Source: UTCHB3 sp964371075 (lineage in GTDB: Bacteria; Bacteroidota; Ignavibacteria; Ignavibacteriales; Ignavibacteriaceae). From it: DNA of 64,000 nt. This document shows positions 8,177 to 17,369 of this stretch, one piece after another; positions within the stretch are counted from its first letter, which is position 1, and each line of letters begins with the position of its first letter. Both the position numbers and the translations under genes were made by a program. The stretch spans positions 124,001-188,000 of the forward strand of contig CAYJKN010000007.1 of assembly GCA_964371075.1 (NCBI GenBank). The letters are read 5' to 3'. The notes under the pieces are model-generated. The model saw only the letters and a list, made by a program, of their open reading frames with translations, did no database searches and had not been told where the DNA came from.

Positions 8177-8958
8177 ATAGAGAATTCCCCGAATACGATA
8201 TTTTGCAATTGAAGCCGGTTTCCAATAAATATGCATTTATGACTTTTGTTATAAACGAGGGAAACAGAATCCGGACGCAACTCCTTGAGATGGCTAAATA
8301 TTCTAATATTGTCGATATTATTGTTGCCGATGGTGGATCAACAGACGGATCCCTCGATTCTGAATACCTTAACAAGTGTGATGTAACAGCCCTCCTCACA
8401 AAAAAGGGGAAAGGGAAACTTAGTGCACAAATGAGAATGGGCTTCGATTATGCTCTGAATATGGGGTATAAAGGGATTATTGTTGTTGATGGAAATAACA
8501 AGGATGATGTCTCCGGCGTAACCGGCTTTATTAAAGCGCTAAACGAAGGATTTGATCACATCCAGGGGTCGCGTTATATCCCAGGTGGTAATGCGATCAA
8601 TACTCCATTTTTACGACACTGGGGGCTCAAGTTGCTGCATGCCCCTCTCATCAGTCTCGTTAGCCGGTTTCATTACACCGACACAACAAACGGATTCAGG
8701 GGTTATTCTGCAAAGTTGCTTCTCGACTCGTCAATTAATATATTCAGGAATATCTTCAATACCTATGAACTTCACTATTATCTTGCAATCCAGGCTGCAA
8801 AAAAGGGATACAAGGTAACTGAAGTCCCTGTTACCCGTGAATACCCTAAAGAGGGAAAAACTGTCACCAAGATTTCTCCCTTAAAAGGGAACCTTCAAAT
8901 CCTCAAAATTCTTTTTTCTGCTGTGTTGGGGAAGTATGACAACAAAAATGACGAATAA
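8173..8958 (+). CDS. Glycosyltransferase family 2, dolichyl/polyprenyl-phosphate sugar synthase-like
   Basis: A 261-residue soluble GT-A enzyme without membrane segments, starting at a TTG that overlaps the previous stop. The N-terminal part has FVINEGNRIRTQL and IIVADGGSTDGS (nucleotide-sugar site); the metal-site region reads VVDGNNKDD, so the usual DxD is DGN. GSRYIPGG, TNGFRGYS and the length resemble dolichyl-phosphate mannosyltransferase-like enzymes, which attach a sugar to a polyprenyl phosphate on the cytoplasmic face. The following gene overlaps by 23 bp. The sugar and acceptor are inferences from context. Confidence 0.78.
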   Translation: MNREFPEYDILQLKPVSNKYAFMTFVINEGNRIRTQLLEMAKYSNIVDIIVADGGSTDGSLDSEYLNKCDVTALLTKKGKGKLSAQMRMGFDYALNMGYKGIIVVDGNNKDDVSGVTGFIKALNEGFDHIQGSRYIPGGNAINTPFLRHWGLKLLHAPLISLVSRFHYTDTTNGFRGYSAKLLLDSSINIFRNIFNTYELHYYLAIQAAKKGYKVTEVPVTREYPKEGKTVTKISPLKGNLQILKILFSAVLGKYDNKNDE

Positions 8959-9295
8959 ACTTTACAAAGGCGTCGTCCTGATTATAACAAGTGCCTTATT
9001 TGTAGCTCTTGGTCAGCTTTTTTGGAAACTTAGTTCCGGTGAATTAAACATAAATCTGATCATTGGGTTTATGTTCTATGGACTGGCCACTGTTTTGATG
9101 ATCATCGCCTTCAAGTATGGCGATGTCTCAATAATTCACCCTCTTCTGAGTGTCAACTACATTTTTGCTTTTATTCTAGCGGCCTTTTTCCTTTCTGAAG
9201 AACTAACAATTAAAAAACTTGTCGGAACTTTCATCATAATTGTTGCTCAATTTTTGATTGTAACATCAAATAAGAAAGTCACCGGTGAGAGTTAA
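8936..9295 (+). CDS. Small EamA/DMT-type membrane protein, ArnE-like half-flippase
   Basis: A 119-residue protein with four predicted membrane helices and the EamA/SMR-like pattern: ALGQLFWKLSSGELN, IIAFKYGDVSIIHPLLSVNYIFAFILAAFFLSEELTIKKLVGTFI. In size and pairing with the next gene it resembles ArnE, one subunit of the flippase that moves aminoarabinose-phosphoundecaprenol. It overlaps the GT2 gene by 23 bp if the first ATG is used; an in-frame ATG at 8948 is an alternative. Sugar-lipid flipping is inferred from family and neighbours. Confidence 0.7.
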   Translation: MTTKMTNKLYKGVVLIITSALFVALGQLFWKLSSGELNINLIIGFMFYGLATVLMIIAFKYGDVSIIHPLLSVNYIFAFILAAFFLSEELTIKKLVGTFIIIVAQFLIVTSNKKVTGES

Positions 9296-9614
9296 CGACA
9301 TTTTAATCCTCCTGATGATGACCATGCTTGGTGCTCTGGGAGCTTTTCTTTTTAAAAAATCTCATGAAGATGAAAAAAAAAGAGTCCTCCTTCTGAATCT
9401 GCCTGTTTTAGCGGGAGGAACAGCCTACTTTCTAAGCAGCATCATCAACATATATTTGCTCCGCTCTTATGATTATACAACTATTCTACCGGCGACTTCT
9501 GTAACATATGTGTGGACTGCGATTTTAGGACGAATATATTTTGGTGAACCATTAAGTTTGAAGAAGCTATTTGGCATTTTTTTATTGATTATCGGCATTC
9601 TATTTTTAGTGTAA
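9285..9614 (+). CDS. Small EamA/DMT-type membrane protein, ArnF-like half-flippase
   Basis: A 109-residue, four-helix protein related to the preceding one (LLRSYDYTTILPATSVTYVWTAILGRIYFGEPLSLKKLFGIFLLIIGI). It starts at GTG 9285, 11 bp inside the preceding gene, so the two subunits are probably made together and act as a heterodimer. ArnE (about 111 aa) and ArnF (about 128 aa) are the nearest described arrangement. The downstream ATG follows its stop directly. Confidence 0.7.
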   Translation: MRVNDILILLMMTMLGALGAFLFKKSHEDEKKRVLLLNLPVLAGGTAYFLSSIINIYLLRSYDYTTILPATSVTYVWTAILGRIYFGEPLSLKKLFGIFLLIIGILFLV

Positions 9615-10742
9615 ATGAAAAAAACTTTTGACATGATCATTTTGGGAGCAGGGATCTACGGACTCCATGCTGCTCTCTATGCCGGGGGTAAAGGGAAGAG
9701 AATCGCCGTTCTCGAGTACGATGAATCCCCATTTGCCCGCGCCTCTTATATCAATCAGGCAAGGGTTCATAACGGCTACCACTACCCAAGAAGTTATTCC
9801 ACCGCTATTAAGTCATCCCGTTATTTTGAGAGATTTTGCAAAGATTTTAGTTTTGCCATAAACGATGAATTTGAAAAAATATACGCAATCTCCAAATATT
9901 TTTCTCTCGCTAACTCAGAACAATTTGAAAAATTTTGTGATGCTGCAGGAATTCCGTGTGAAAGGATTGAACCGGGGAAATATTTTAAAACGGGTAGTGT
10001 TCAAGGAGCTTTTAAAACGCTGGAATATGCTTTTGATGCAAACCTTATAAAACAACAAATGATCGATAAATTGATCAACTTGCCAAATGTAGAGATTTTT
10101 TACTCCATGAAGGAATTCACTTTCTCAATCGACAATTCTGAATATCTTCTTGAATATGACAATTTTACTCTTTCAGCTCCTATATTGATTAACGCAACCT
10201 ATGCCAGCGTTAATCAACTTCTACACAAATTTGGTTTGCAAAAATTTAATATCAAATATGAAATTGCCGAAGTCTGCTTGTGCAGTGTCTCTGATAATAT
10301 CAGCAATTTTGGGCTGACTGTAATGGATGGACCCTTCTTTTCAGTTATGCCATTTGGGAAATCAGGTTTTCATTCTCTAACATCGGTGACTCATACCCCT
10401 CACAGGACAAGTTATTCGGAATTACCCAGTTTCCCCTGTCAAAATCTTAATCCAAAATGTACACCTTTACAACTCGAAAATTGTAACACCTGCCCGGCGA
10501 AACCGCCAACAGCATGGGATTACATGCACCAGATCTCAAAAAAATATTTGGTTGACCAAATAGAACTCAAATTTATTTCTTCACTTCTCGCAATTAAACC
10601 TATTTTGAAAACCGCTGAAATTGATGATTCCAGACCTACACTGGTGAGCAAATTGACAGACAACCCGACTTTTATAACAGTACTATCGGGGAAAATTAAT
10701 ACTATTTACGATTTAGAAGAGATTTTAGATGAAAGATCATAA
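9615..10742 (+). CDS. FAD-dependent oxidoreductase (DAO family) with four-cysteine cluster
   Basis: A 375-residue flavoprotein with an N-terminal Rossmann motif (MIILGAGIYGLHAALYAG, GxGxxG at 11-16) and E34 in LEYD for the FAD ribose. QARVHNGYHYPRS near 48-59 resembles the FAD-contact segment of D-amino-acid-oxidase-like enzymes. Four cysteines in C-X6-C-X7-C-X2-C spacing (C275, C282, C290, C293) are not a general feature of that fold and could bind a metal or form disulfides. The start codon abuts the previous stop and the end overlaps the next gene by 14 bp, so it belongs to the operon; it probably oxidises a sugar or lipid-linked sugar, but no substrate can be assigned. Confidence 0.75.
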   Translation: MKKTFDMIILGAGIYGLHAALYAGGKGKRIAVLEYDESPFARASYINQARVHNGYHYPRSYSTAIKSSRYFERFCKDFSFAINDEFEKIYAISKYFSLANSEQFEKFCDAAGIPCERIEPGKYFKTGSVQGAFKTLEYAFDANLIKQQMIDKLINLPNVEIFYSMKEFTFSIDNSEYLLEYDNFTLSAPILINATYASVNQLLHKFGLQKFNIKYEIAEVCLCSVSDNISNFGLTVMDGPFFSVMPFGKSGFHSLTSVTHTPHRTSYSELPSFPCQNLNPKCTPLQLENCNTCPAKPPTAWDYMHQISKKYLVDQIELKFISSLLAIKPILKTAEIDDSRPTLVSKLTDNPTFITVLSGKINTIYDLEEILDERS

Positions 10743-11655
10743 TTTTATATCAACAGTATTATACATCCATAACAATTCAGGTTGTGCCGGAAAATTCCTC
10801 ACCTCCCTTGATAACTTTTTATCAGAGAGATATAAGAATTACGAAATAATTGTTGTAGATGACCACAGCGAGGATAATTCTCTCGAAGAAATAAGGGAAT
10901 CTGCATGGAACTTTGAAGGGAATGTTATTATAATTAAGCTGCCCTGGTATCATGGAACTGAAGCTGCGATGATAGCCGGAGTAAACCTCTCAATCGGCGA
11001 TTATGTGTTTGAGATCGACAGTCCTGAGCTTGATTTTGACATCACTCTACTTGGTGAACTTTACAAGAAAATGTTGTCCGGCTTTGATGTGGTGTCTGCT
11101 GTGCCCAAATCCAAAACGGCATTTATGAGCAAGAGTTTTTACTTCATATTTAGTAAATATTCAAAGCAGCGGATAGCTCTTACAAGTGAATATGTGAGAG
11201 TTGTTTCACGAAGGGCAATTAACCGCTTTAATGAACAGCTTTTCTCTTTTAAATATCGAAAAGTTAATTACCAAATGACCGGGTTTCCGGTTGCTTCAAT
11301 CTACTATCAGCCTATAAATAATCAAAAGGTTAACAAGACTCCATTCAGAGAACGGTTAAATCTCGGTTTCGAAATAATGCTGATGTACACCCGCGTTGGT
11401 GAAAAACTGGCGGTTAACCTCTCACTCTTCTTTATATTTGTTTCCCTTTTCCTGGGGCTTTATTCTATGATAATGTTCATAAGAGGCATTGCAGTGGAAG
11501 GATGGACAACTACAATGCTCTTCCTTTCTTTTGGTTTCTCCGGGATTTTCTCCCTGATGGGCATTCTTTCAAAATATTTGTCAATGGTGCTTGTTGAAGT
11601 TCAGAAAAGACCTTCTTTCTTTACTGAGAATATTGAACGACTAAATAAGAAATGA
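10729..11655 (+). CDS. Membrane-anchored GT2, GtrB/ArnC-like polyprenyl-phosphate glycosyltransferase
   Basis: A 308-residue protein with a GT-A domain (STVLYIHNNSGCAGKFLTSLD, EIIVVDDHSEDNS) and two C-terminal membrane helices (about 228-250 and 262-285), the layout of GtrB, ArnC and DPM-type enzymes that load sugars onto undecaprenyl phosphate. Where that group has DAD it has IDSPELDFD, so the second Asp of the motif is missing. The segment EYVRVVSRRAINRFNE corresponds to the RLLDRR region. It lies downstream of the ArnE/F-like pair and upstream of a GT-C-like protein. Confidence 0.8.
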   Translation: MKDHNFISTVLYIHNNSGCAGKFLTSLDNFLSERYKNYEIIVVDDHSEDNSLEEIRESAWNFEGNVIIIKLPWYHGTEAAMIAGVNLSIGDYVFEIDSPELDFDITLLGELYKKMLSGFDVVSAVPKSKTAFMSKSFYFIFSKYSKQRIALTSEYVRVVSRRAINRFNEQLFSFKYRKVNYQMTGFPVASIYYQPINNQKVNKTPFRERLNLGFEIMLMYTRVGEKLAVNLSLFFIFVSLFLGLYSMIMFIRGIAVEGWTTTMLFLSFGFSGIFSLMGILSKYLSMVLVEVQKRPSFFTENIERLNKK

Positions 11656-11667
11656 CTAAGACATCAA

Positions 11668-14007
11668 GTGTTTAGCGACTCTGAAATACAGCACATAAGT
11701 GAAACTGTTGAATCCAGGCTTCTGCGCCTAATACTTGCCTTACCGTTTTTCGTAATCGGTTTTTTTATGGTGATTGTTGTTTGGAGTTTCATTTCATTCC
11801 CATATACATCAGAAAATGCCGGTCATATCGTCTCTTACACAACTCGAAACGGGATTAATCCTTTCAACGACTATATCAGACTATTTCTGCTTGTTGTTTT
11901 TCCTTCGTTTTTACTTCTTTGGGGGTATATGAATGGGTACAAACTTGTAGTGAAAGTAATCTCAACAATTTGTTACCCGTGTGGGGAATACATATCGCAA
12001 TTTCTCTCGGGCAACCGGAAATTCATATTTGTGCTGCCGGCTCCCGCCATTAAATCACTTTCAAAATGGTGGGACACATTAAAGGTTTCGTCCTCGCTTA
12101 TCAAATATTCACTTCTCTTGCTCACCACGGCGGTGATAATTCTAAATTTGTCATGGGATAATATGACAAATATCCTTGATGATGGATTTCATGATGGGGA
12201 AATGGTTGGGTACCTCCCTGTGATTAAAGCAGAGGAGGGGATATTTAAAAACTCATTTATTATCCATGGATTTGGAAGAAATATCCTTCCATCAATCTTT
12301 GCAGAAGAGGTTGGAAATCCCGCAAACAGAATCTATTTCGTCAGGCTTTACAACCTTTTGACTGAAATGGTGGCTCTGTTGTTCCTATGGCTGACTATTG
12401 CTACATCATTAAGAATCAGATTCCCTAAAAAGGAGGATGGTTACCGGATTCTTTTCATTTCAATAGTAGTCTTTTCGGTTATCAAAACGACTTTTTTTTG
12501 GAATATTGAGATCACAGGACGTGATGCAATATTATATGCCCAGGTCTTCTCCCTGCTGCTTCTTTTGTATTACCAGGACCGGTTCTTTTCAAAACGAATT
12601 TTTCTTTTTGCCTTCTCTGCCGGTATCTTAACCCCATTAAGTTTTTTTAATGCTTATGACAGAGCGATTGTGGGTATCCTGCTTGCTTTGTTTATAATTG
12701 TGATGCTCATCTTGATTCTCAAGAAAAGTGCAATACCAATCCTCCTTTCGATCAGCGCCGGTGGAGTTGTTTCTTTAACTATCATATATTTGACACTTGG
12801 CAGTTCTGAGATAAAATCTGCACTCGAACAAATTTTGTATTGGTCCAAATATGCTGGACTGATCTGGGATATGGAAATAAAAGACAGATCACTGTTGGCT
12901 TTAACTATTTTTGGTATCCAAAACATTGCAATAATCTCAATCAGTAGTGTTGTAATCTTCGTAAGCTTTAAATATCATGGAGGATTTATTGAATTCCTCA
13001 GAAAAAATGGTGGATTTTTAACAATTTTTGTCATGTCCCTGATATTTCTTAGAATGTCAGCAGACAGGAGTGACACACGCCACCTTTTTGACTCAACTCT
13101 GCCTTCACTACTACTATTAAATTTTCTTGTTTCTGCGTTTTTTGTTAAAAAAAAGACAAAACCGGTCGCCGGTTGTTTAGATAGTGAGAACAAATCAGGT
13201 TCTCTGCCTGCTGCCATCTTCCCAATCTTTCTGGTGATTGCCATAGTGATAAACAATCCTTATACTGTGACTGCCAGAATAGTTAATCACATTAATAGTT
13301 ATGGTGCTTCAGACAGCCTGATAATCGCTCCCCGGTATTTAGAACCCGTTAAAAGGATGACCCCTTACCTGAAAAATGAGGAATATTTTTACCCATTGAC
13401 TTCTGAGGGAATCTGGTTTTACATGTTCAACCTTAAATCACCTACAAGGTTTCATCAAATGCTCTATGCACGTACAGATGAATTTCAACAAGAAGTTGTG
13501 ACTGCTTTAAAAGTGAAAAAGCCCGGTTATATATTAATGGATACAGCGACGATTTTATCGGCAATAGATTCCACATCAATATTTAATTCAAATCACCTGA
13601 TTACACAATATGTATTGAATTGTTATAAACCATTTGTAGCGATAGAGAATCAATGGTTTTGGAAGTATGATACTACAGGTTTCATTTTTGAAAGCACAAA
13701 CAGAGGTACTCTATTGAATACCGAACTTCATGGATCAAAAAAAAGGGACATCAAATTGAGTGGTGTGTTAAATGATTACTCCCCGGGAAATGAAAATCCA
13801 GTAATATACCTTTCAGATGAGAAGAATAGCACATTCCTCGCAGTAAAAAGAGGTGTTGAAAGAGAAAATGGGAAGTGGGTATGGAATATTTATGTCCCAA
13901 CAGGTATACTTTTATCTGGAGAAAACAAACTAAAAGCATGGCTGCTCTCGAAGAGTGGAAAGAGTCTTTACCCCCTTGGAGCCACCGTAAAATTGACAAT
14001 TGAATAA
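11668..14007 (+). CDS. Large polytopic membrane protein, probable GT-C-type glycosyltransferase
   Basis: A 779-residue protein starting at GTG 11668 (12 bp after the previous stop) with about 12 hydrophobic helices in the first 540 residues and a soluble, probably periplasmic C-terminal domain of about 230 residues. After an extended N-terminus the loop NILDDGFHDGEMVGYLP (about 170-187) contains clustered acidic residues in the position where GT-C enzymes carry their catalytic Asp/Glu. No named family was recognised. As the last gene of an operon with GtrB-like GT2s and ArnE/F-like flippase subunits it is the natural candidate for transferring the flipped lipid-linked sugar to a surface glycan. 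Confidence 0.55.
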   Translation: MFSDSEIQHISETVESRLLRLILALPFFVIGFFMVIVVWSFISFPYTSENAGHIVSYTTRNGINPFNDYIRLFLLVVFPSFLLLWGYMNGYKLVVKVISTICYPCGEYISQFLSGNRKFIFVLPAPAIKSLSKWWDTLKVSSSLIKYSLLLLTTAVIILNLSWDNMTNILDDGFHDGEMVGYLPVIKAEEGIFKNSFIIHGFGRNILPSIFAEEVGNPANRIYFVRLYNLLTEMVALLFLWLTIATSLRIRFPKKEDGYRILFISIVVFSVIKTTFFWNIEITGRDAILYAQVFSLLLLLYYQDRFFSKRIFLFAFSAGILTPLSFFNAYDRAIVGILLALFIIVMLILILKKSAIPILLSISAGGVVSLTIIYLTLGSSEIKSALEQILYWSKYAGLIWDMEIKDRSLLALTIFGIQNIAIISISSVVIFVSFKYHGGFIEFLRKNGGFLTIFVMSLIFLRMSADRSDTRHLFDSTLPSLLLLNFLVSAFFVKKKTKPVAGCLDSENKSGSLPAAIFPIFLVIAIVINNPYTVTARIVNHINSYGASDSLIIAPRYLEPVKRMTPYLKNEEYFYPLTSEGIWFYMFNLKSPTRFHQMLYARTDEFQQEVVTALKVKKPGYILMDTATILSAIDSTSIFNSNHLITQYVLNCYKPFVAIENQWFWKYDTTGFIFESTNRGTLLNTELHGSKKRDIKLSGVLNDYSPGNENPVIYLSDEKNSTFLAVKRGVERENGKWVWNIYVPTGILLSGENKLKAWLLSKSGKSLYPLGATVKLTIE

Positions 14008-14049
14008 CTATACCAGATCTTTGTCCGAATGAAATGATTTGATAGTGAA

Positions 14050-14889
14050 CTAAGATTTTAAACTCTCGAGCCTTATAACCATAGCAGATGGCCCCGGACA
14101 GAACTTATTATAAATCTCAACCAACCTTGTTGAAACATTTTCTACTCCAACATCGGGTGTTTTGTAGGGAATGTATCCATGCTTTATTCGATAATATCGG
14201 GAAAATATCCTGAAAGAGAGCATAAATTTAAAGTTGTTTTTCCTTATCGAACTATTTGACAAATCCTGGTCCTGATCTTCAATTAAATTGTAACTCCCAT
14301 TTATGTCTGCAAACCACCAAAAAGGTGTAAATGCAGTTTGTTTTGCAATTCGCGTTGACAGATCCACATGTTCCCAGGCATTAAAATATATCTCGTCTAT
14401 AAGCCCAACTTTCTCAAGAATGGATTTTGTAAAATATGAAAAAGCACCGGGAATGTGTTCTGTCAAGCTTATTAGTGGTTCTCCGTTATAGTATGCAATA
14501 CCTCGCATTTTGGGTGTCCCATCTTCATTTTTGTTAAGCGGACCATGGTAGGCATAGTTAAAATGTTGGATTCCCGTTTTTTTGGAAATGGCGATATATT
14601 TATTAAAGACTTCAGGATCCTTAATCAAAATATCATCTTCGAGGATAAAAACATGCTCACACCCGTTATCAAGAAGGTATCTCATCGCATCGTTTTTTGA
14701 TTTCCCAACACCTTTGTTTTTTTTATGCTGGATAATCTTTGCTTCCCTTCCGGAGTAGACCTCAGGTGGATACGGTTTTCCATCATTTACAACAACAAGC
14801 TTATCACAATTAGGAATGGAGTTAAAAAGATTCTTAAAAAACTCCTCCCTTTGGTAGGTAACAATTCCAACTCCCGTTTTCTCCCTCAT
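14050..14889 (-). CDS. Glycosyltransferase family 2
   Basis: A 279-residue GT-A protein. VGIVTYQREEFFKNLFNSIP and KLVVVNDGKPYP form the nucleotide site, VFILEDDILIKD is the DxD-type metal motif (EDD), and HIPGAFSYFTKSILEKVGLIDEIYFNAWEHVDLSTRIA with a WEHVD motif resembles the catalytic-base region of GT2 enzymes. Its ATG overlaps the stop of the upstream GT2 in an ATGA (14886-14889). It is the last gene of the minus-strand Wzz-Wzy-Wzx-GT-GT operon and faces the end of the 11668 gene. Confidence 0.82.
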   Translation of the reverse strand: MREKTGVGIVTYQREEFFKNLFNSIPNCDKLVVVNDGKPYPPEVYSGREAKIIQHKKNKGVGKSKNDAMRYLLDNGCEHVFILEDDILIKDPEVFNKYIAISKKTGIQHFNYAYHGPLNKNEDGTPKMRGIAYYNGEPLISLTEHIPGAFSYFTKSILEKVGLIDEIYFNAWEHVDLSTRIAKQTAFTPFWWFADINGSYNLIEDQDQDLSNSSIRKNNFKFMLSFRIFSRYYRIKHGYIPYKTPDVGVENVSTRLVEIYNKFCPGPSAMVIRLESLKS

Positions 14890-15884
14890 ATCACCCCTCT
14901 TGAGACAAGGTGTTTTTTATAATTTTTGATGTAAACAGCCTTTGGGAAATTTTCGAAACGGGAGATAATATTTTTAACAGAGTCAAAATCGCCATTCCGC
15001 TCGGCTATCACTGCCATGATCCAATAAATGGTTTCATAATTGATCACAGGTTCGGCAGATAACTTCCACATAAGAGAAGAGATACTCACAGGGAGCATCC
15101 GGAATAACCGCATAAATTTTGTCACCTCGGGGTCAGATGTAATTATTTCATTATCCAAAAGATGATTTATTAATCCAAGTTTGATCTTAAAAGCCTCAGA
15201 TATTGTTTGTTCAAGATTTTGATATTCTTTGTTTTCATCTGCAGGAGATCTGAAATAGACACCAAGCGTGGCATTTACCTTTTTAATATTATATACTCTG
15301 CTAACATCTGCAACAAATTTGTAGTCACCCGTTACTTCAAAAGAGCCGTCGAACCGGATATTATGAGTGGTATGAACTTCCCTTCGCCAAAGTGATTGGG
15401 GACCACACATATATCCGTTTAATAATCGTAACGGTGAATAAATATCACTGATTTTTACTATTCTGCCATTTTTGGAAGCTTCTTCAAACGACTCATTCTC
15501 GACGGTGGAGACAAAATAATCTCCATAAACCAATCCTGTTTTTTCATCTTTTTGAATTTCAGAAACCAGCTTTTCGAGTGCAAATGGTGCGAGTCTGTCG
15601 TCAACATTTGCATTGGTAATATATTTGCCTGAGGATATCTCTATCCCTCTGTTCCACGAAGTGTACATACTTTCAGTTTCAGGGGTTCTAAGATATTGGA
15701 TGTTGTGATTAGCCGGGAGAAATTCATCTATGATCATTTTCTCGTTTTGTGGTGAGTTACTATCCACGATAACAATTTCCACCTCTTCACCTAAAGTCTG
15801 GACAAGCAGATCTTCAATTCTGCCTTTGATGAATTTTTCACCCTTAAATAGAGAGATGATAGCTGATACTGTATAATTCTTCAT
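14886..15884 (-). CDS. Glycosyltransferase family 2
   Basis: A GT2 enzyme of 332 residues from the ATG at 15884 (a TTG two codons upstream at 15890 is possible). SAIISLFKGEKFIKGRIEDLLVQTL and EIVIVDSNSPQNE mark the N-terminal GT-A fold, SWNRGIEISSGKYITNANVDDRLAP carries the DD metal motif and YMCGPQSLWRREVH the acceptor region. It should add a sugar during repeat-unit assembly on the cytoplasmic face. It follows wzx by a few bases and overlaps the next GT. Confidence 0.85.
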   Translation of the reverse strand: MKNYTVSAIISLFKGEKFIKGRIEDLLVQTLGEEVEIVIVDSNSPQNEKMIIDEFLPANHNIQYLRTPETESMYTSWNRGIEISSGKYITNANVDDRLAPFALEKLVSEIQKDEKTGLVYGDYFVSTVENESFEEASKNGRIVKISDIYSPLRLLNGYMCGPQSLWRREVHTTHNIRFDGSFEVTGDYKFVADVSRVYNIKKVNATLGVYFRSPADENKEYQNLEQTISEAFKIKLGLINHLLDNEIITSDPEVTKFMRLFRMLPVSISSLMWKLSAEPVINYETIYWIMAVIAERNGDFDSVKNIISRFENFPKAVYIKNYKKHLVSRGVI

Positions 15885-15893
15885 AACCAAAGT

Positions 15894-17369
15894 TTAACCT
15901 TGTTTTGCTGGCTTGAACAGGTTTAATAGAATGTCTGTGTAATTTTTTAGGTTTGAACCAAAAAGCAGCAACCATGCGACAACAAGTCCGGATGCAACAA
16001 TAAAAGGATTAAGATTAAAGTTGTAGAGAGCGATAAACGCCACACAAATCATTACAAACTGAACAATAAGTTTTATCCCTCCGGCATCAGTGAGATAACT
16101 AAATCTGGAGATATCGAATGTCCGTTTGATATAAGTGAGGATCAGAAAATTTCCGAGTAGTATGGTAAGTGAGTAGCCACCAAATCCCACATAAGAACCT
16201 GTAAGTTTAATCCCGATAAAGAGAAAAACTGCCACACCAATCAGATTTATTAGTTGAACCAGAGCAAGAAATTTAGCTTTCCCAGTCCCCATCAGCATCG
16301 AATAATAAGAATATCCAAAAAGATTCACCGACTCTACCAGGGTAAGCAGAAGGAAAATGTTGTAGGAGAGGGGCGAAGAATAAAAATAAATGAAAATGGC
16401 AGCAAATATTGGTGATGATGCCATGAATACCAGTCCGCCGTAAAGAATCCCTTTTTTAGAAAGAGAAAGTGACTCGTTCAGAAGAAAGTCTTTTTCTTCC
16501 TCTTTTGATATTCTTGAAGCTTTTGGATAAATCGTTCTGAATGCGGCGAAGAATAATCCCGAAGAGGCTTGTGAAAAACGTTTTGCGATGTCATAATAAC
16601 CGACATAAGAGACATTTAGTCCACTCCCGACAATGTACTTCAGAACTGGATCTACAGCTGTACCAAGAATTGTTGCTCCCTGAACCCCGATACTAAAACT
16701 AAAAAGTGTCCGAAAGATACCAAAGTTAAAATTTGAGGGTTTAAATCCCGGAAGCATTGAAGAAGTTTTGCTAAACACAACCAAAAGAAGAAGTTGCACT
16801 GTTGCTGCCACAAGCATGAGGGTTGCCAGGCCCGCAATATCCAGAGCAAACAGCCACGAAAAAAATGCAGCAAGCAAAGTCAGGAAACTGTAAATAATGG
16901 CGATTTTGCTGTAAAAAATGAATTTCCCCAGTCCCTCATAAACTGATCTGAAAAAGGTTGAAATGTAGTTAACGTAGAAAAAGATTCCAAGCATCAGATT
17001 GGTATGAGTGGCAGAAAGTTTTATTGAACTCTTTATCAGAGTCGGATTTTCGATATAATAAAAATTGCCGATTAAAAATCCAACGGAGAGAATCACAAAG
17101 CCAAAAAGGAAAAAGAAGACAAAACCGGTAGAGGTCACTCTCCCAAGCAATTCAGGATTATCTCTTTCTTTTGATACAGCTCTAATTAGCGCAAGCCCAA
17201 ACCCAAGATCAACTACATTGCTTAATCCCCAAATTGATGAGATTAGGACCCAAACCCCAAAAATATCGCTTCCAAAATTTAAGAGATTAAATTTTAAAGA
17301 AACCAGTGAGGCTACCATTGTAAAAATGTAGTGAGCTGCAAGCCAGATGTTGTTGCGTTTTTCGCTCAA
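15894..17369 (-). CDS. Polysaccharide repeat-unit flippase (Wzx/MATE-like)
   Basis: A 491-residue membrane protein with 12-14 hydrophobic helices and the features of the polysaccharide-transport MOP superfamily: SLVSLKFNLLNFGSDIFGVWVLISSIWGLSNVVDLGFGLALIRAVSKE, then RFSQASSGLFFAAFRTIYPKAS in the middle. It flips lipid-linked oligosaccharide units across the inner membrane. It starts at TTG 17369, sharing the bases TTGA with the stop of the wzy-like gene; the next Met is 17 residues in, inside the first helix. Confidence 0.83.
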   Translation of the reverse strand: MSEKRNNIWLAAHYIFTMVASLVSLKFNLLNFGSDIFGVWVLISSIWGLSNVVDLGFGLALIRAVSKERDNPELLGRVTSTGFVFFFLFGFVILSVGFLIGNFYYIENPTLIKSSIKLSATHTNLMLGIFFYVNYISTFFRSVYEGLGKFIFYSKIAIIYSFLTLLAAFFSWLFALDIAGLATLMLVAATVQLLLLVVFSKTSSMLPGFKPSNFNFGIFRTLFSFSIGVQGATILGTAVDPVLKYIVGSGLNVSYVGYYDIAKRFSQASSGLFFAAFRTIYPKASRISKEEEKDFLLNESLSLSKKGILYGGLVFMASSPIFAAIFIYFYSSPLSYNIFLLLTLVESVNLFGYSYYSMLMGTGKAKFLALVQLINLIGVAVFLFIGIKLTGSYVGFGGYSLTILLGNFLILTYIKRTFDISRFSYLTDAGGIKLIVQFVMICVAFIALYNFNLNPFIVASGLVVAWLLLFGSNLKNYTDILLNLFKPAKQG

